The translations under genes and the position numbers were made by a program. A stretch of DNA of 64,000 nucleotides from Rusavskia elegans. Taxonomy: Eukaryota > Ascomycota > Lecanoromycetes > Teloschistales > Teloschistaceae. Position 1 is the first letter of the stretch. Each line of letters starts with the position of its first letter. Shown piece after piece: positions 47,640-60,335 of this stretch. Under the pieces are notes generated by a model that was given only the letters and a program-made list of their open reading frames with translations, ran no database searches and was not told the origin of the DNA. The DNA lies in assembly GCA_011316305.1 (NCBI GenBank), contig SAUG01000148.1:1-64000 (forward strand), given 5' to 3'.

Positions 47640-49905
47640 TTTATTAAATAATAACGTTTCCGGAAGCGATTACTATAATCGACGGTATTAAAAGATAGAT
47701 AAAAAATATCGATTAACGGCTTTATATAAGAAATCGATAAAAGCTAATATTAAAAAGATAGAAAGGCTATAGGAATAGTTTATTAGCTACTCCTTTCTAG
47801 TAAACTATATATATTTTAACTGTATTCTACTTTAGGTACTATACTTTAGTAAATATTAACCTATATTCTATACTTAAAAAGTCGAGCGTTAGTTATATTA
47901 GTAACTTCTTTTACTAGATATATAATAAGTATACCGTTCGTAAAGTTAGCTCTAATACTATATATTAGTATAGTTTTAGCTAACTATTTATCGAATATAA
48001 AGGTCGATAGATAAGTCTATCTATTTTAAAATAAATTAACTAGGTAAATTATCTTTATAAATACCTATATTATTATATTAATAAGTATTAAAAAGTTTAT
48101 TATTAGCCTTCTAATATAAGAATATAGTTTAGATAATAGTAAAACGCATAAACCTTTATTAGATATCGAAGATTTTATAGAAGTACTTCGATATTACTAG
48201 GTAACCGATACTAATTCCTTCCTATATAAACGTCAGCGAATATAGGTCGCTACTATCTTCCTACTAGCTATAGTTACTAGTTCTCGCCTAGATATACTAC
48301 TAAACGTTACCTATAAAGATTTTAGTCTATTAATATTATATAATAAAAAAACGGATAAAGTTATTTTTATTTTTTAGCTTCGTTTAACTAAAACTAAAGG
48401 ATTTTAGAAGCGAAAACGACCGTAGATTAAAAACTATAATAATCTATCTACTCTAATTATACTATAGAGAAACCTATATCTTTTTTATTAATAATAACCT
48501 ACTCTTCTATATAATCTCTTATATTATAACTCTCGCCTACGATAATTAAACTTTAGAAATTAAAATTACCCTCTAGTAAATTCTAACGCTCGGAGTACCC
48601 GATAGACTTAACTACTAAAAAATCCTATAGACTAATAATATAGAAGAAAGGCCGATATTTTCTTAATTTCCCGCCTCCGTTAGAAGAATAGGTAATAGAT
48701 CGTATAAGCCTCTCTATTACTATAGATATTAAAAATAGGTTAAACGGTTAGGAGAAGAGACTAGCTTTATATAAGTCCTAAGTACCTACTATATATAGCG
48801 AGCGTTAGGAAATACTATTAATAGTAGGTTCTACTAGAAATGTCTTAAGAAATAAGAGCTAATTATAATAGATAATATTAATATAAGTACCGCGGTATAT
48901 AATTTAGTACTTAATTATATTAATTTAACTATTTTCGAGTATAATTACTTCTCCCGTTTAATTCGCCTTAATATATAAGCGGCTTATCGAAGTACTACGT
49001 CTCGAAGGGATTTAATCTATACTTTTTAATAAATAAGCTGTACTATTAATCCTCGTCGACCTCGTATACTCTCTAAAAAATAGTTATAGTATTTATAAAA
49101 TAATACGGATATCTAAATACTATACGAATAATAGTAATTTCTCTAAAATCAGATTTATAAGGAATTCCGTTTTATTAAATACGCGGAAGGCTAATCTATC
49201 TATAATAAATATTAGTAAATTAAATAAAATATCGAGCGTATATATAAAGAGAAAACGAGAAGATTAAAATTATAAATATAAGCGGAATACGATATAGTAG
49301 CTCCGGTATAAAATCTATTTAATTAGCTAGTAGATAATAAATAAGTTTACTTTCCGAATTAGCCTCCTCTAGTCTAAACTAAATATAGCTTCGAGGAATA
49401 TATATATTTAGCTAAGGTATTCTTCGAGCCGTTACTATCCGCTAGCTTCGAAAGGAATCTTAATAGGTATATTACTATTATTAACGACTTAGTCTCGCTA
49501 TATACTCGCTAGAAACGATAGACTATAAAGTAATTTTAAATATAAAATAAGAATACCGAAATAATTCTATTAGATTATTATACTAAAATAGAAGATAAAT
49601 TAACCGGTTCGGATATTAAAGAATAGGAATATTAACCTCGAATTCGATACTGAAATTTTTAATATTTATATTATATAGGCGATACTAAGTTACTCTATTT
49701 CTAAAAATAGTATATCTTTAGAAGTAAGTAGTCGCTATAATATTATTTCGACCGGTATTACCTTTTCTAGCTAGGTTAGTATTACTTATTTTCTAGTAAG
49801 AAATATATATAACTCGTACTTTATAGTCTTATATATTTTAAGAACCACGTAGCAGGGATTTATAGAATCTATATACCTAAGGAGTACTAGTTAGTCTAGG
49901 TTTAT
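47640..49905 (+). pseudogene. DUF3435 tyrosine recombinase relic (Starship captain family)
   Basis: The + strand reads, in order: an N-terminal helical stretch near 47890-48040; KTHKPLLDIEDFIEVLRYY (about 48150); VATIFLLAIVTSSRLDILL (48246-48302), followed by NVTYKDFSLLILYNK; LRLTKTKGF with a basic KRKRP; a C-terminal catalytic-domain stretch near 48720-48990 (RLGEETSFI.VLSTYYI.RALGN, INISTAVYN); and a terminal zinc-finger-like region (about 49670-49860, FDRYYLF and FKNHVAGIYRI). This order matches fungal DUF3435 proteins, tyrosine recombinases that include the captains mobilising Starship elements. It lies in several frames with RIP-type stops, so it is inactive; introns cannot be separated from frameshifts. 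Not every DUF3435 gene is a captain. Confidence 0.72.
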
Positions 49906-52900
49906 ATAGGGTAACTAAAGCCTCGCTAAATACTATTATACTATTTTCGATATTATACGCTAGCTACTTCCTTTAGTTTAATAAATAATCTAGATTTTCC
50001 GAATCGCTTTTTTTTTAACTTTTAATATTTTTAGACCGCTTTTTACTTTAGTAATTAGAGCGCTACTCTATATACCGCTTTTATATCGACTATTCCCGTT
50101 TTTATTTAAATACTTAATCCTTTATACGTACTACTATTTCAGGGTAGAAATAGTAAGCTAAAAAGTCTCTAACTAATAGATCCCTAGGGGCGAATATTAA
50201 TACCGAAAATAGACTATTCCTATATATACTACTACTCCTAAATTTAATATTATAAGGTCTATATATAATCCTCTTCTATATACCTTCTAGGATACTGGTT
50301 CTTAATTTATAACTATCTTCGACGACCTATTTAAATAATACTATACGACGATATAGACTCTATTATCTTCTATCAAACTCCTAAGATAATTACTAGCTAG
50401 TATAGCGATATTATAAATATAATTACTAATATAGAAATAACGTAATATATCTATATATTATCGTTATTCGATACTACTTCTAATATATTAAGGCCTATAC
50501 TAGATCTTATCGATTTTCTTATAGATAGTATAGCCCTCTTCTCTATTTAGATAAGTAATTACTAATCTTACGCTTAGAATTATAGCTAGACTAAAATATC
50601 TAGTATCTAGACGATACTTTTCCGTATACTATACTATTTTCGGATAATAATTATAAGAATAGAAATAAGTCTATTTTAGATAGTAAACCCTATATAGTCG
50701 AAAGAGGTTATCTCGTAAATTATAATCTAAATAGACTATAAAGGTTTCTATATTAAAGTATTTCTATATTAGCTATCCTATAGCTTAATTAACGATAGCT
50801 AGGCTTTTTAACTAAAGATTCTAATAATAATACCGAGTCTACTAAATCTTCCGTTTCTCTCTTTTAGCTTATTTCTAATACTGCCTATCTTTTACTATCG
50901 CTCGAAGCGGAGTATTACTATATAAACCGATTACTAGAAGAATCTAAAAGCTCGGGTCGAAATTATAGATATTTTCGGTTATTAAAGATTTTATTACGTC
51001 TAATTACTTCTAGATACCCCAATTATTATTAAAGATATTCTATCTAATTACGAAAAGAATTCCCTAATATCTATAGTAAAGTTAGATAAGAAGTAAATTA
51101 GCTCTGTAGAAAGCTTCTATCGTTAGTAATAGGATATCTCTAATCTAATACCTTATAGGATTTAGATTAATTAAGGCGCTATTATAAATAAATCGAAGGT
51201 TTTATTTAAAAAATAAGGTTCTAAAAAGGACTTAACTCCGTCTGTACTAATATTATATTAAGCGAAGAAATAGTTATTAGAGGTAATTAGATAATAAAAT
51301 TCCAAAAAACGCTATACTAAACGCTACCGCTTCTCTTCGAAGCCTACTACCGATAAAAAAGAAATCGAAACCGACTATAGTAACTATATTCCGAAAATAA
51401 GATAATAATCTCCTTAAACTAAAGCTATACCCGTCGTATCTTCTAAAAAAGCTATTATTTATAGATAGTAAAATTAGAAAGAGGAAATTATTTAAAAAAG
51501 AGAAATAAAATAAGAACGCGGGAAACTATATAAAGAGTATTTTATTTAGTAGAAAGTATTATAGGTAGAAAGAACTCGCCTTATAGAGGTACCTAGTTTA
51601 CTATAAAGTTAGAAAAAGATAATCGCTAAATAGGCGTTTTACCTTTAAATTATCTACTATACTTTCTTTATAACCTAGATATCTATTTATTCTAATTCTA
51701 GCTAGAATAATAAAGCGGCCTTTTCTAATCCTTCCTTTTTATAACCTAGAAGAATAGATATCCTTTTATTCTAAACCTAGCCAGAATAATAAAGCGGTTC
51801 TTTCTAATCCTTTCTATATTAGTTTATACTTTCGATAACCTATAGTAATATAATACCTAGAAAGTTAAAGAGTATCTAATATATTCTTCTACTCGGTTCT
51901 TTAATATTAATACTATAAATTAAAGCTACGCTTTTAAAATTTAATACTATTCTACTTAATCCTATAGTATTCTTATATTTAATAGATTGTAGACTATTCC
52001 TATTATCTTTCTAGAAGATATATTTTAAACGTAGATATCGGCATCGGTAAGAAAAAAGCGTTTAAAGATTAAAAATAATAACCTCGGTACCTATTATAAT
52101 ATTATCTATATTAACAATAATACCGGTAGGGAAAGTAATCTTTTTAGTAGTAATATTATATTTATATAGCTTTAAAGAGCTAAAAAATAAGTCTTTATAA
52201 AACTCTAGAGAAGTAGAGTCTTAATATATACCTCCCTAGTTATAAAGACGAAGTATAATAAATAAAAGCTTTTAAAACCCTGCTCGCGATATCCTTCTAT
52301 AATAGAGCTAAAAAAGGTCTAAGCCGATGAAAACAGGATTTAGACTATATTCGATAGCCTATAAAACCTATCTATTATCTTTAAATATCGTTTCCTATAT
52401 AATAGCGTACTTTCTCTCGCTAGTACTAATTTTAAACTAGAAAGTATCTATAGTCGGTAATATAAGAAAATTCAAAAGGCGATTAGAAATATTATCCTAG
52501 ATTTTTTATAGGACTATTCGTAATATTATTTTATTAGTTAAATTAACCTTATAATTAGTAAGTAAAGCAAAAATATATATACTTATCGCCTATTTATAAT
52601 AGGCGTATTTTCCGGGTATTAATACTTTATAATTAGTATAGAAAGGTAGGAATATTACTTTTTCGCCTTCTTTACCCCCGGCCTAACGCGTATACCTATA
52701 TATATAAAGCACGAACGGATAGCTATAAATATATAGAAAAATAGATAGACTAGATTTAAATTATATTTAAAAAGTTCGAAGTCTTTTATTTATATATTAT
52801 CTAATATCAATAATCTCTATCTAGGCTTACTTCTTTTTATCTATTAGATTTCTCTAATAATATATCTTGCCTTTATAATCTAAGATAAAATTACTATTAC

Positions 52901-53320
52901 TAATTAAAATATCTAAATATACCTCCTTAGTTTTCTCTATTTTATATAAACTAATACCGAGCTCGTTTTTAGAAAGCTAGATAGATAGTTACTTAGTATT
53001 TAAGAATTTATCCCGGATTTCGCTAATAGAGTAATTAGTAGCTGATTTCTCTACTTATTTATAGTCGGTTACTAGTAAGATTTCCTTTTCTATAAATCTA
53101 TAGATTATTCGGTATAAAATTTCCGCTTATTTTCTTAATTATCTAGTCTAGATCTAAGTTTAAACTATAGTATATTTTTATTAAAGTACGTTACCGAAGG
53201 TACTACTACTAAATATAACTAGTACTATCCGGATTAAAGATTTGTAAACTCGTTTAAAGAATATATAATATATCGCTATAAGAGCTATAGTAAATACTAT
53301 AATAATACTTTATCTAATAT
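49906..53320. other. Region after the captain relic: unidentified RIPed frames
   Basis: Mild RIP, mixed composition. A + reading from about 50700 to 51450 is protein-like apart from RIP-type stops (for example LISNTAYLLLSLEAEYYYIN and KRYRFSSKPTTDKKEIETDY near 51310). I recognise no family. A tandem duplication lies at 51670-51815. Confidence 0.3.
51670..51815 (+). repeat. Two-unit tandem duplication (~71-75 bp)
   Basis: Units 51670-51740 and 51741-51815 both start ATAACCTAGA and share AGAATAATAAAGCGG and TTTCTAATCC(T)T. They differ by small indels and C/T changes. Confidence 0.75.
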
Positions 53321-53329
53321 ATACTACTC

Positions 53330-54400
53330 GGTTTTATTCGTCTCGAACTGTAAAGAAAAGCTCTATTAAATAAAATTCTATTATATATAGGCCGAGAAAT
53401 AAGTAAAAAAGTCCTTTAATATAGGCTAAACCTCTAGTATCTATATTAAAAGTAGCGATATAGAGGATATTATAGTATTAAACTACCTTAAACGAGGAAA
53501 ATATAAGTATAGAGGGTACTAGAATAATAGAGGTAACGATAGAGTAGATTAAAGTAATAACTATAAGATTAGTATAGACCGGGAAGAATATACCTTATTT
53601 AATCTATAGTTTTTTTAAACGTTCCTAAATATCTTATAGAATATAACCGAGTAGATGGATAATTATAAAACAGACGAAATAATTAATCTAAAATAAAGCT
53701 CCTATATTAACCGATAAGGCTTATAAAAGTATATATAATAGAAAGTAGTTCGTAGCCTTTGGGAAATTAAAAACTAAAAGTACGGCGAATAAATTAATAT
53801 TATATTATAGACTGCCGAGTACGGTTACTAAACTAGATAAGATAGATACTACTAGAAAGATCTATAGGAATAGAAAGAAGAAGTAGTAATCCTATAATAC
53901 TAGCTCGGTATCTATATAAGATATTCGTCCTTAAATAAGGACTAAGAATTATAATAGTAATAGGGCTGCGTTTATAGTTACTATAAGAATTATTAGAAGG
54001 AAGTTACTTTAAAAGATAGATAAAATTTATATCGGTAGATTTTCGACCTATAATAGCTTTAGAAATAAAGAAGTAATATAGCTTAATTAGGATAAAAACC
54101 CTATAAAAGCGACTAGGAGAGTATAGGTATAGATTAGAAACGTTAAAAGACCTATAAAGAACTATCTACAGGTATAGCGTTCCTACTAATTAAGCGAAAT
54201 ATTATTTTAAATAATATACGAAGAGTTTTTAACTAAAACTGCTATTATTATATATAGCTCTATATAGAGTATTAACTAACTTACTATAAATACGCCCGAA
54301 AGTTTATTAAAGCGGATAATAGTAGAAGGATATTATAATAATATCGATTAGTCCTTTTATATATTCCGAACTCTAGTATTTAGCGTCTTTAAACGAGTTC
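53330..54400 (+). pseudogene. Long RIPed frame, unidentified
   Basis: About 350 codons on + are readable with stops only of RIP type. Stretches such as SILTDKAYKSIYN-like, KLKTKSTANKLILYYRLPST and RFSTYNSFRNKEVI are Lys/Arg/Ser-rich. No catalytic motif was recognised. It may be cargo of a large element or part of another transposon. Confidence 0.3.
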
Positions 54401-57400
54401 GGTAAGAATTAATTATATCGACTCTATAAGATAGAAATAGGAGTAGTAGAAGCTAAAGAACTTAAAAAGCCGGTTAATAGAATTAGACCCGGTTTAAATC
54501 GACTAATTATTAAATAGTCTATCCGTTATAGTACTACTTATATACTTTAATTATTATCTACGTTTCCACCTTTTCTAGAAATCTTACTATCTATTCCTGC
54601 TTTTATATTATCTTTTTTAGCTCTCGGAAATTATAGGTAATATAGACGTATTTAATACCGCCTAGAAAGATCTTATATAGTATCCGGAGATAATCTTCTC
54701 TAAAAAAGGATAAAAAAATATTAGTTATAAGTATAGTAGTAGCGCTTATACTTTTAAAGCGGTCGATTAATAAAAGGTAGTAGTATTATATAGCTATATA
54801 GTTCCGGATCTCGTATTCGATAATATAATAAATCTATATAATAACTACTAGAACAATATATAGGTAAGCCTAGTACCGATTAGTACGCTTTAGATAGATA
54901 TTATTTTATAAAAGCGTATCTAGACTGTAGATTCTACGGATAATATTAATAGGAATAAGTATAGGTAAAATAATTACTATAAATAGTATAAAGATTAAGG
55001 TAAGAGTCTAAAGATAGTATAAAAAAAAGATATATATCTAATTTATAATAAGAAATAATTTCGGCTTTTATAATCCGATATATATCTTTATTTTAAAAAG
55101 ATTCCGGGTAACTAGAGGTAAATTAATAGCTAATACTATTTTATTTCAGGCTATACTTACTAGACTTATAGCTATTATCGACGAAATATAATAAATAATA
55201 GAATCTTAATAAAGAAAATAGTACTAGTAATAGCTAGAGACGCTAGAAATAATTATAAAGATCTGCTTTATATTTTTAATACTTTCGTATCAAATATCTA
55301 GACGGCTTTATTATATTTTATACTCTTTTTAATAATAATTAGCGTTTATTAATAGAGACTTTAATTTTTTTTAAATAAATACCTATATAGGATACTTATA
55401 GGGCGCGTTTTTATATACTTTTATAAACGCGCTTTTTAGAGGCTCTAGCTTACTTAATTTTTCTTTTTAATATCGCCCGGATTTTAGCTTCTCGGTTTCT
55501 TTAAAATTGTTAATAGTTTTTTTATATATAGTCGCTTTCGGTACTTTTAGAATATTATCCCGAACTATAAAGAATTTCGGCCCTAGTATAGATTATTAAT
55601 CCGACTACTAATAGAGATTAATATTTTTAAAATAATATACTTCGGACTACCTTTTTAAATATAAGCCTAGTATTAAGATACTATAATCCTCGATCGCTAG
55701 TATTAAAACGAAGACTTAGACTTTCTAGACCGCTTTTACTAATATACTTTATAACTTTACTATACTACTAGATATTCTAGTAGATATAATTAGTAATCTC
55801 TATATAATATTATAGATATTAGTTATATATACTATTACCTTAGGCGATATATTCTAGACTAGATTCCCGGAAATATTACTAGTCGAATAATAAGGTTTTC
55901 GTTTATATAAATAGATAGTATCGTATACTAGAGCTCCTAGGCCGATATTAAATTATAAAAAACCTTCTACGGAACGATTTTATAAAAGAGGATAGAAAAA
56001 GTAGTAATATAGTTCTATTATTAATTTATTAGCTACTATTTCCTATAAGCTATCTTTTAGAATATAAATTAAGTATTATAACCCTACTAATAAGAAATAT
56101 TATTCTAATACTATAGATCTTCTATAATAGCTTTTACTTCGCTTTTATTTTATAGGGGAAGCCTTAAATCTTACTCTAAACCGATCCTTTCGATTTACTT
56201 TAAGGCTAAACTATCCGATAATAAAAAGTAAAGACTACTAGTATAATAAAATAGAAAGCGGGAATTAAAAAATAGCTAAAAAATAAAGATAGTAGCGTTA
56301 ATATAAAAGGCCTTAGCTAGTATTAATACGTAGAGTATTATAGATAGAGCGGAGAAAGTTAGGTATATTCTTCCTATAGCTAGTTAGGATAATAGGTTTA
56401 TATTATTAACTTAAAAACTTCCGAAATACTATTTTTACTTTTTTTTATTAATTTTTATATTTAGTAAAACGATCTATTAAATTATAAGATATTACTTTAT
56501 TAGAATAGTTAGTAGTTAAACTAATTAGAAGAATACTTTTTATATCGGGTAAAGCTAGATAAATTTAAATAAGCCTATTTATATTCAGATATAGTAGCTC
56601 TACTTATAAAAAATAATCTTAAGCGGATAAGAGCCTATATAGGGATTATTATAGTAGAGATATACTTTAGTTAGATATACTTTATTTATTAGTATTAGAT
56701 TACTAATTATAGGAAGTACCAGATTATACCTAAATAGGCTTAGTATAATCTTAGTAAATTATATTTTTTCTTTACCTCCTTTTCTATAGAACTCTTCTCT
56801 ATAGTTATAATTAACCACCTTTATACTACTACCTATATACTATTAGCAGATACCGTAGTTAGGAAATAATATTAAGGGAAAAGAAGGCGGTATAAATAAA
56901 GGCGAATAGTAAAATACTCCGGTAGTAAACTAGCGAGATAGTTAGAAAGGCTAGTAAAACGGTTCGTACTATCTATAAAAGTATAGGAATTGAAGCCCCC
57001 GAAAACTTTATATAATAAAAGAAATTTCTCGATATATTTATTATAAAAGATTTAACTTAGCTCGAGTAGGTCGAGTAGTAAAATTAGATCTAGGAAATAG
57101 TTATCGCTTCGCGAAATAAAGATTAGAAAAAATGACTCGTAGAAAAGGATACTATTAATATAGTCGTTATTAATTTATAGATTCTCTTATACTAGGATTT
57201 AGAAGCTAAATAGAGCTATAATAGATCTAGTACCTAAAACGTAAATCTAGTCCCGCTAGATAGCTAATAGAATTAGTAGGGGCTATAGGTATTCTAGTTC
57301 GCGCGGTAAAATTAGCGCTTATAAAGTCTATAAAAGGTATCCGGAAGCTTCTATCCTTTTCTTTCTCTTCCTCTTCCTCTCTAATAGCCTATATCTATCG

Positions 57401-60060
57401 ATCTATTAATCTATTAGTCCTCCTCTTCCTCTTCTAATAGCTAGTACTATTAACTCTTTCTTATTAATAAAAATAAGTTAATAGGGTACTAGTATATAAG
57501 GTATAATATTAATTAAATAACTTTAAATCCATCTAAGTACTTAACTAGTATATCCTATATAACTGTTTTCTAATAAAGATAACTAGTAGATTCCTAGAAT
57601 AGAGCTTTTTAAAGATTATTAGAATTCCGAATAATTTAGGTCTTAGATTCTAGAGTTAACTATATTAAACGATAAATACGCTTTAAATCAAATTATATAA
57701 AATAATATACTCCGCTATAGAGATATCTAAATATAGATAAAACTAGTATCTTTAGAAAATACTATCTAAACCTTATAATTTAAATAAGATATACTTTGCT
57801 ATAAAGAATAATAAATATAGAAGAATATAATATCGTTAAAAAATACTATTATCGTCCTAAAGTTCGCGTAAAACTATAAGCTTCGAAAGAGGGAAAGTTA
57901 AATATAAAAGAAGTTAAAGTCGTTAGAGAATACTATTAAGACCTTAGAGTTATATATATAATACCTAATTTACTATAGTAATTCTAAATAGATCATAGCG
58001 TATAATTATATATTCTGCTATAGTTATATTAACGAATAGAAAGCCGATAATAAAGTATTCTAATATCTAATCTATAGGAAGTTAAGTAGAGGAAGATACC
58101 TAATATTTTTTACGATCTAAGTAGTAATAAAGAAGGTAGTAAAGGCTCTAATATAAGGATTTAGCTATATATAGATATAGACCGTTACTTAAATACCTTA
58201 ATTAGGTATAGAAGGTTAAATACCGTAATTAAACGGATATTCCGCAGTCGATTTTCTAGAAAGTATTTCCGCTTTTATAACCCCCTATAAACTCTTATCT
58301 ATAAAGGTATAAAAGTAAAATATTTTATATAGTATAATAGTTTTACTCTCTACTCCTATTTCTATTTCTACTATAAATAGCGACGACCTAGAGTCTAAGT
58401 AAATAGTAAGTAAATATAGGTAGTACTAAGACTAGAAGCAGCTTTATATCTAAAGTTAGCTAAAAGAATATCTATATTACACGTAGATCTATATTTCTAG
58501 CCAAAGCCTATAATAATAATCCCTATACTCTTTCTCGATAATAATTCTATTGTACTTAATACTAGCCGCGAATAAGGGCTCCGCGCCGAGTTTACTAGCT
58601 AATAAAGAACTAACAAGATAGTAGTTCGGGGGGTAGAAAGGAAGGCGCGATAGAGATAGCAAGGTTTATAGAGCTAGAGCTAGCGGCGCTTATATAGTTC
58701 GATTTAAAAGTATCTAAAAGGCTGGACCGAAGAGTATTTATTATATCTAAATAAAAACTAATAAATCAAACTTTCTAAATAGCCGATTTAATTTTAAATA
58801 TAGTCCAGGCTATATAGAATTATATTCCGTAAAGTTTATAAAGTAGTAGGTAGATATATAGATATCTCTCTACTTCGTAGGGGTAGAAGGTACTAGGTAG
58901 AGATTTCTTACTAATATAGGGGGGCAGGTATTTATAAAGGCGTTATAGGAAGCGCTAGAGGTATTAGAGCTATTTTCTTAATAAAATATACAGGGTAAAG
59001 GTCTTTTTAGGTACTAGAGCTATTACTAGTACTATATCGTAGTTAAGGACTCGGATTTATCGATTCTATATAGACGTACGTCCTAGGGTTCGCCGTTATA
59101 TAAAAGGCGCGTATAATAACTTTATCTGTAGATCTACTATAATTTTAGCCCTATTTAATTTTATTATCGGTATTTACCTTTCCGTTATCCATTAAATCGC
59201 GGTATCTAGCGAATATTTCTTCTTACTATTTTAAAGTATTATAGAAATAGTTTACTCTAAATTAGAAGGATTTCTACTACCCTTCCTATATTTAATAGAG
59301 GTTCTTAAGTACTTACTATAAACTAGATAGTTAAAAATAATTAAGAACCCTAAAAGTATAGCTATATATATATATCGGTTATTACTTCTAGCTATATTCG
59401 TTCCGGTTAGTTTAATAATTCTTTTAAAATTATATTCGTTAATCTATAGTAGAATAGTTTAGATAAAGGAAGGTATATATTTCTAGTATTATACTATAAT
59501 ATAGTAGAATCTATTATAGAAGATATCTCTATATATACTAGTATTTCTAAAGGTTAGTATACTTTCTCTAGATAGTCTAGTATAGACTAATAAACGATAA
59601 AATATAAGTTTAAATAGAAAGATTTTAGTACCCGATATATTTAGAACTTATTAAACTCTATTAATCCTACTCTAGGAACAGAAATTAGGATCGCCTAGCT
59701 AGAATATAAAGAAAGTAAGACAGCGGAAGCTCGATTTATACAAGAAATAGATAAGCTTAAATATATAATATAGGTATACGAATACGAGCGAAAGATATTC
59801 GGGAAAAAGAATTTTAAAGAATTTTAGGAACTATTATTAAAAATTAGCTCTACTAAAAAAAAATATAGTTAGAATTATTATAGTAGAAGAAACAGGCCTA
59901 CTTCTCTAAACGAAAACGATAAAATCTTATTATCTTTTTTATTAATAAATACTATTAGGCTTACTACTACTAGGTATTAATTATAATATAGGCGCCCCCG
60001 GGATTAGTAAAAAGATATAATACGCTCTCCTATATTAGAAGTTTAGGTTCTAGTATATAG
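54401..60060. other. Unassigned RIPed DNA
   Basis: No identified gene. Noted: a + stretch at about 54780-55450 that reads as protein with RIP-type stops; an acidic/low-complexity frame on minus at about 57180-57420 (run of Glu/Lys); and GC-richer patches around 58560-58680. None could be assigned to a family. Confidence 0.3.
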
Positions 60061-60067
60061 CCTTAGA

Positions 60068-60335
60068 TAATATATTTTATAAAATGTCTAATAATCTAAC
60101 GTATCTCTATATAGAATTTATAAAAGATTACTTTAAAAAAAAGGTCGATATTCTAAAGGAATTAATAATTAGCTTACTTAAAAGGAAGATTAATAAAGGA
60201 ATAGAAGAAAGTAAAAAGTAAAGCCTCGTATATAGGTTTCTAGAATATATAGAAGACTTTTTTAAATTTAAAGAAAAGGTTAATTTTACCTATATAAATA
60301 AAACCCAACTTATATTTAGTAGGTATAAAAAATAA
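60068..60335 (+). pseudogene. Short nearly intact frame, unidentified
   Basis: About 88 codons on +, from an ATG at 60084, with one internal TAA, end at TAA about 60333. The segment is Lys/Glu-rich (KKKVDILKELIISLLKRKI, then FLEYIEDFFKFKEKV), suggesting a coiled-coil or helical protein. Too short to classify. Confidence 0.3.
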
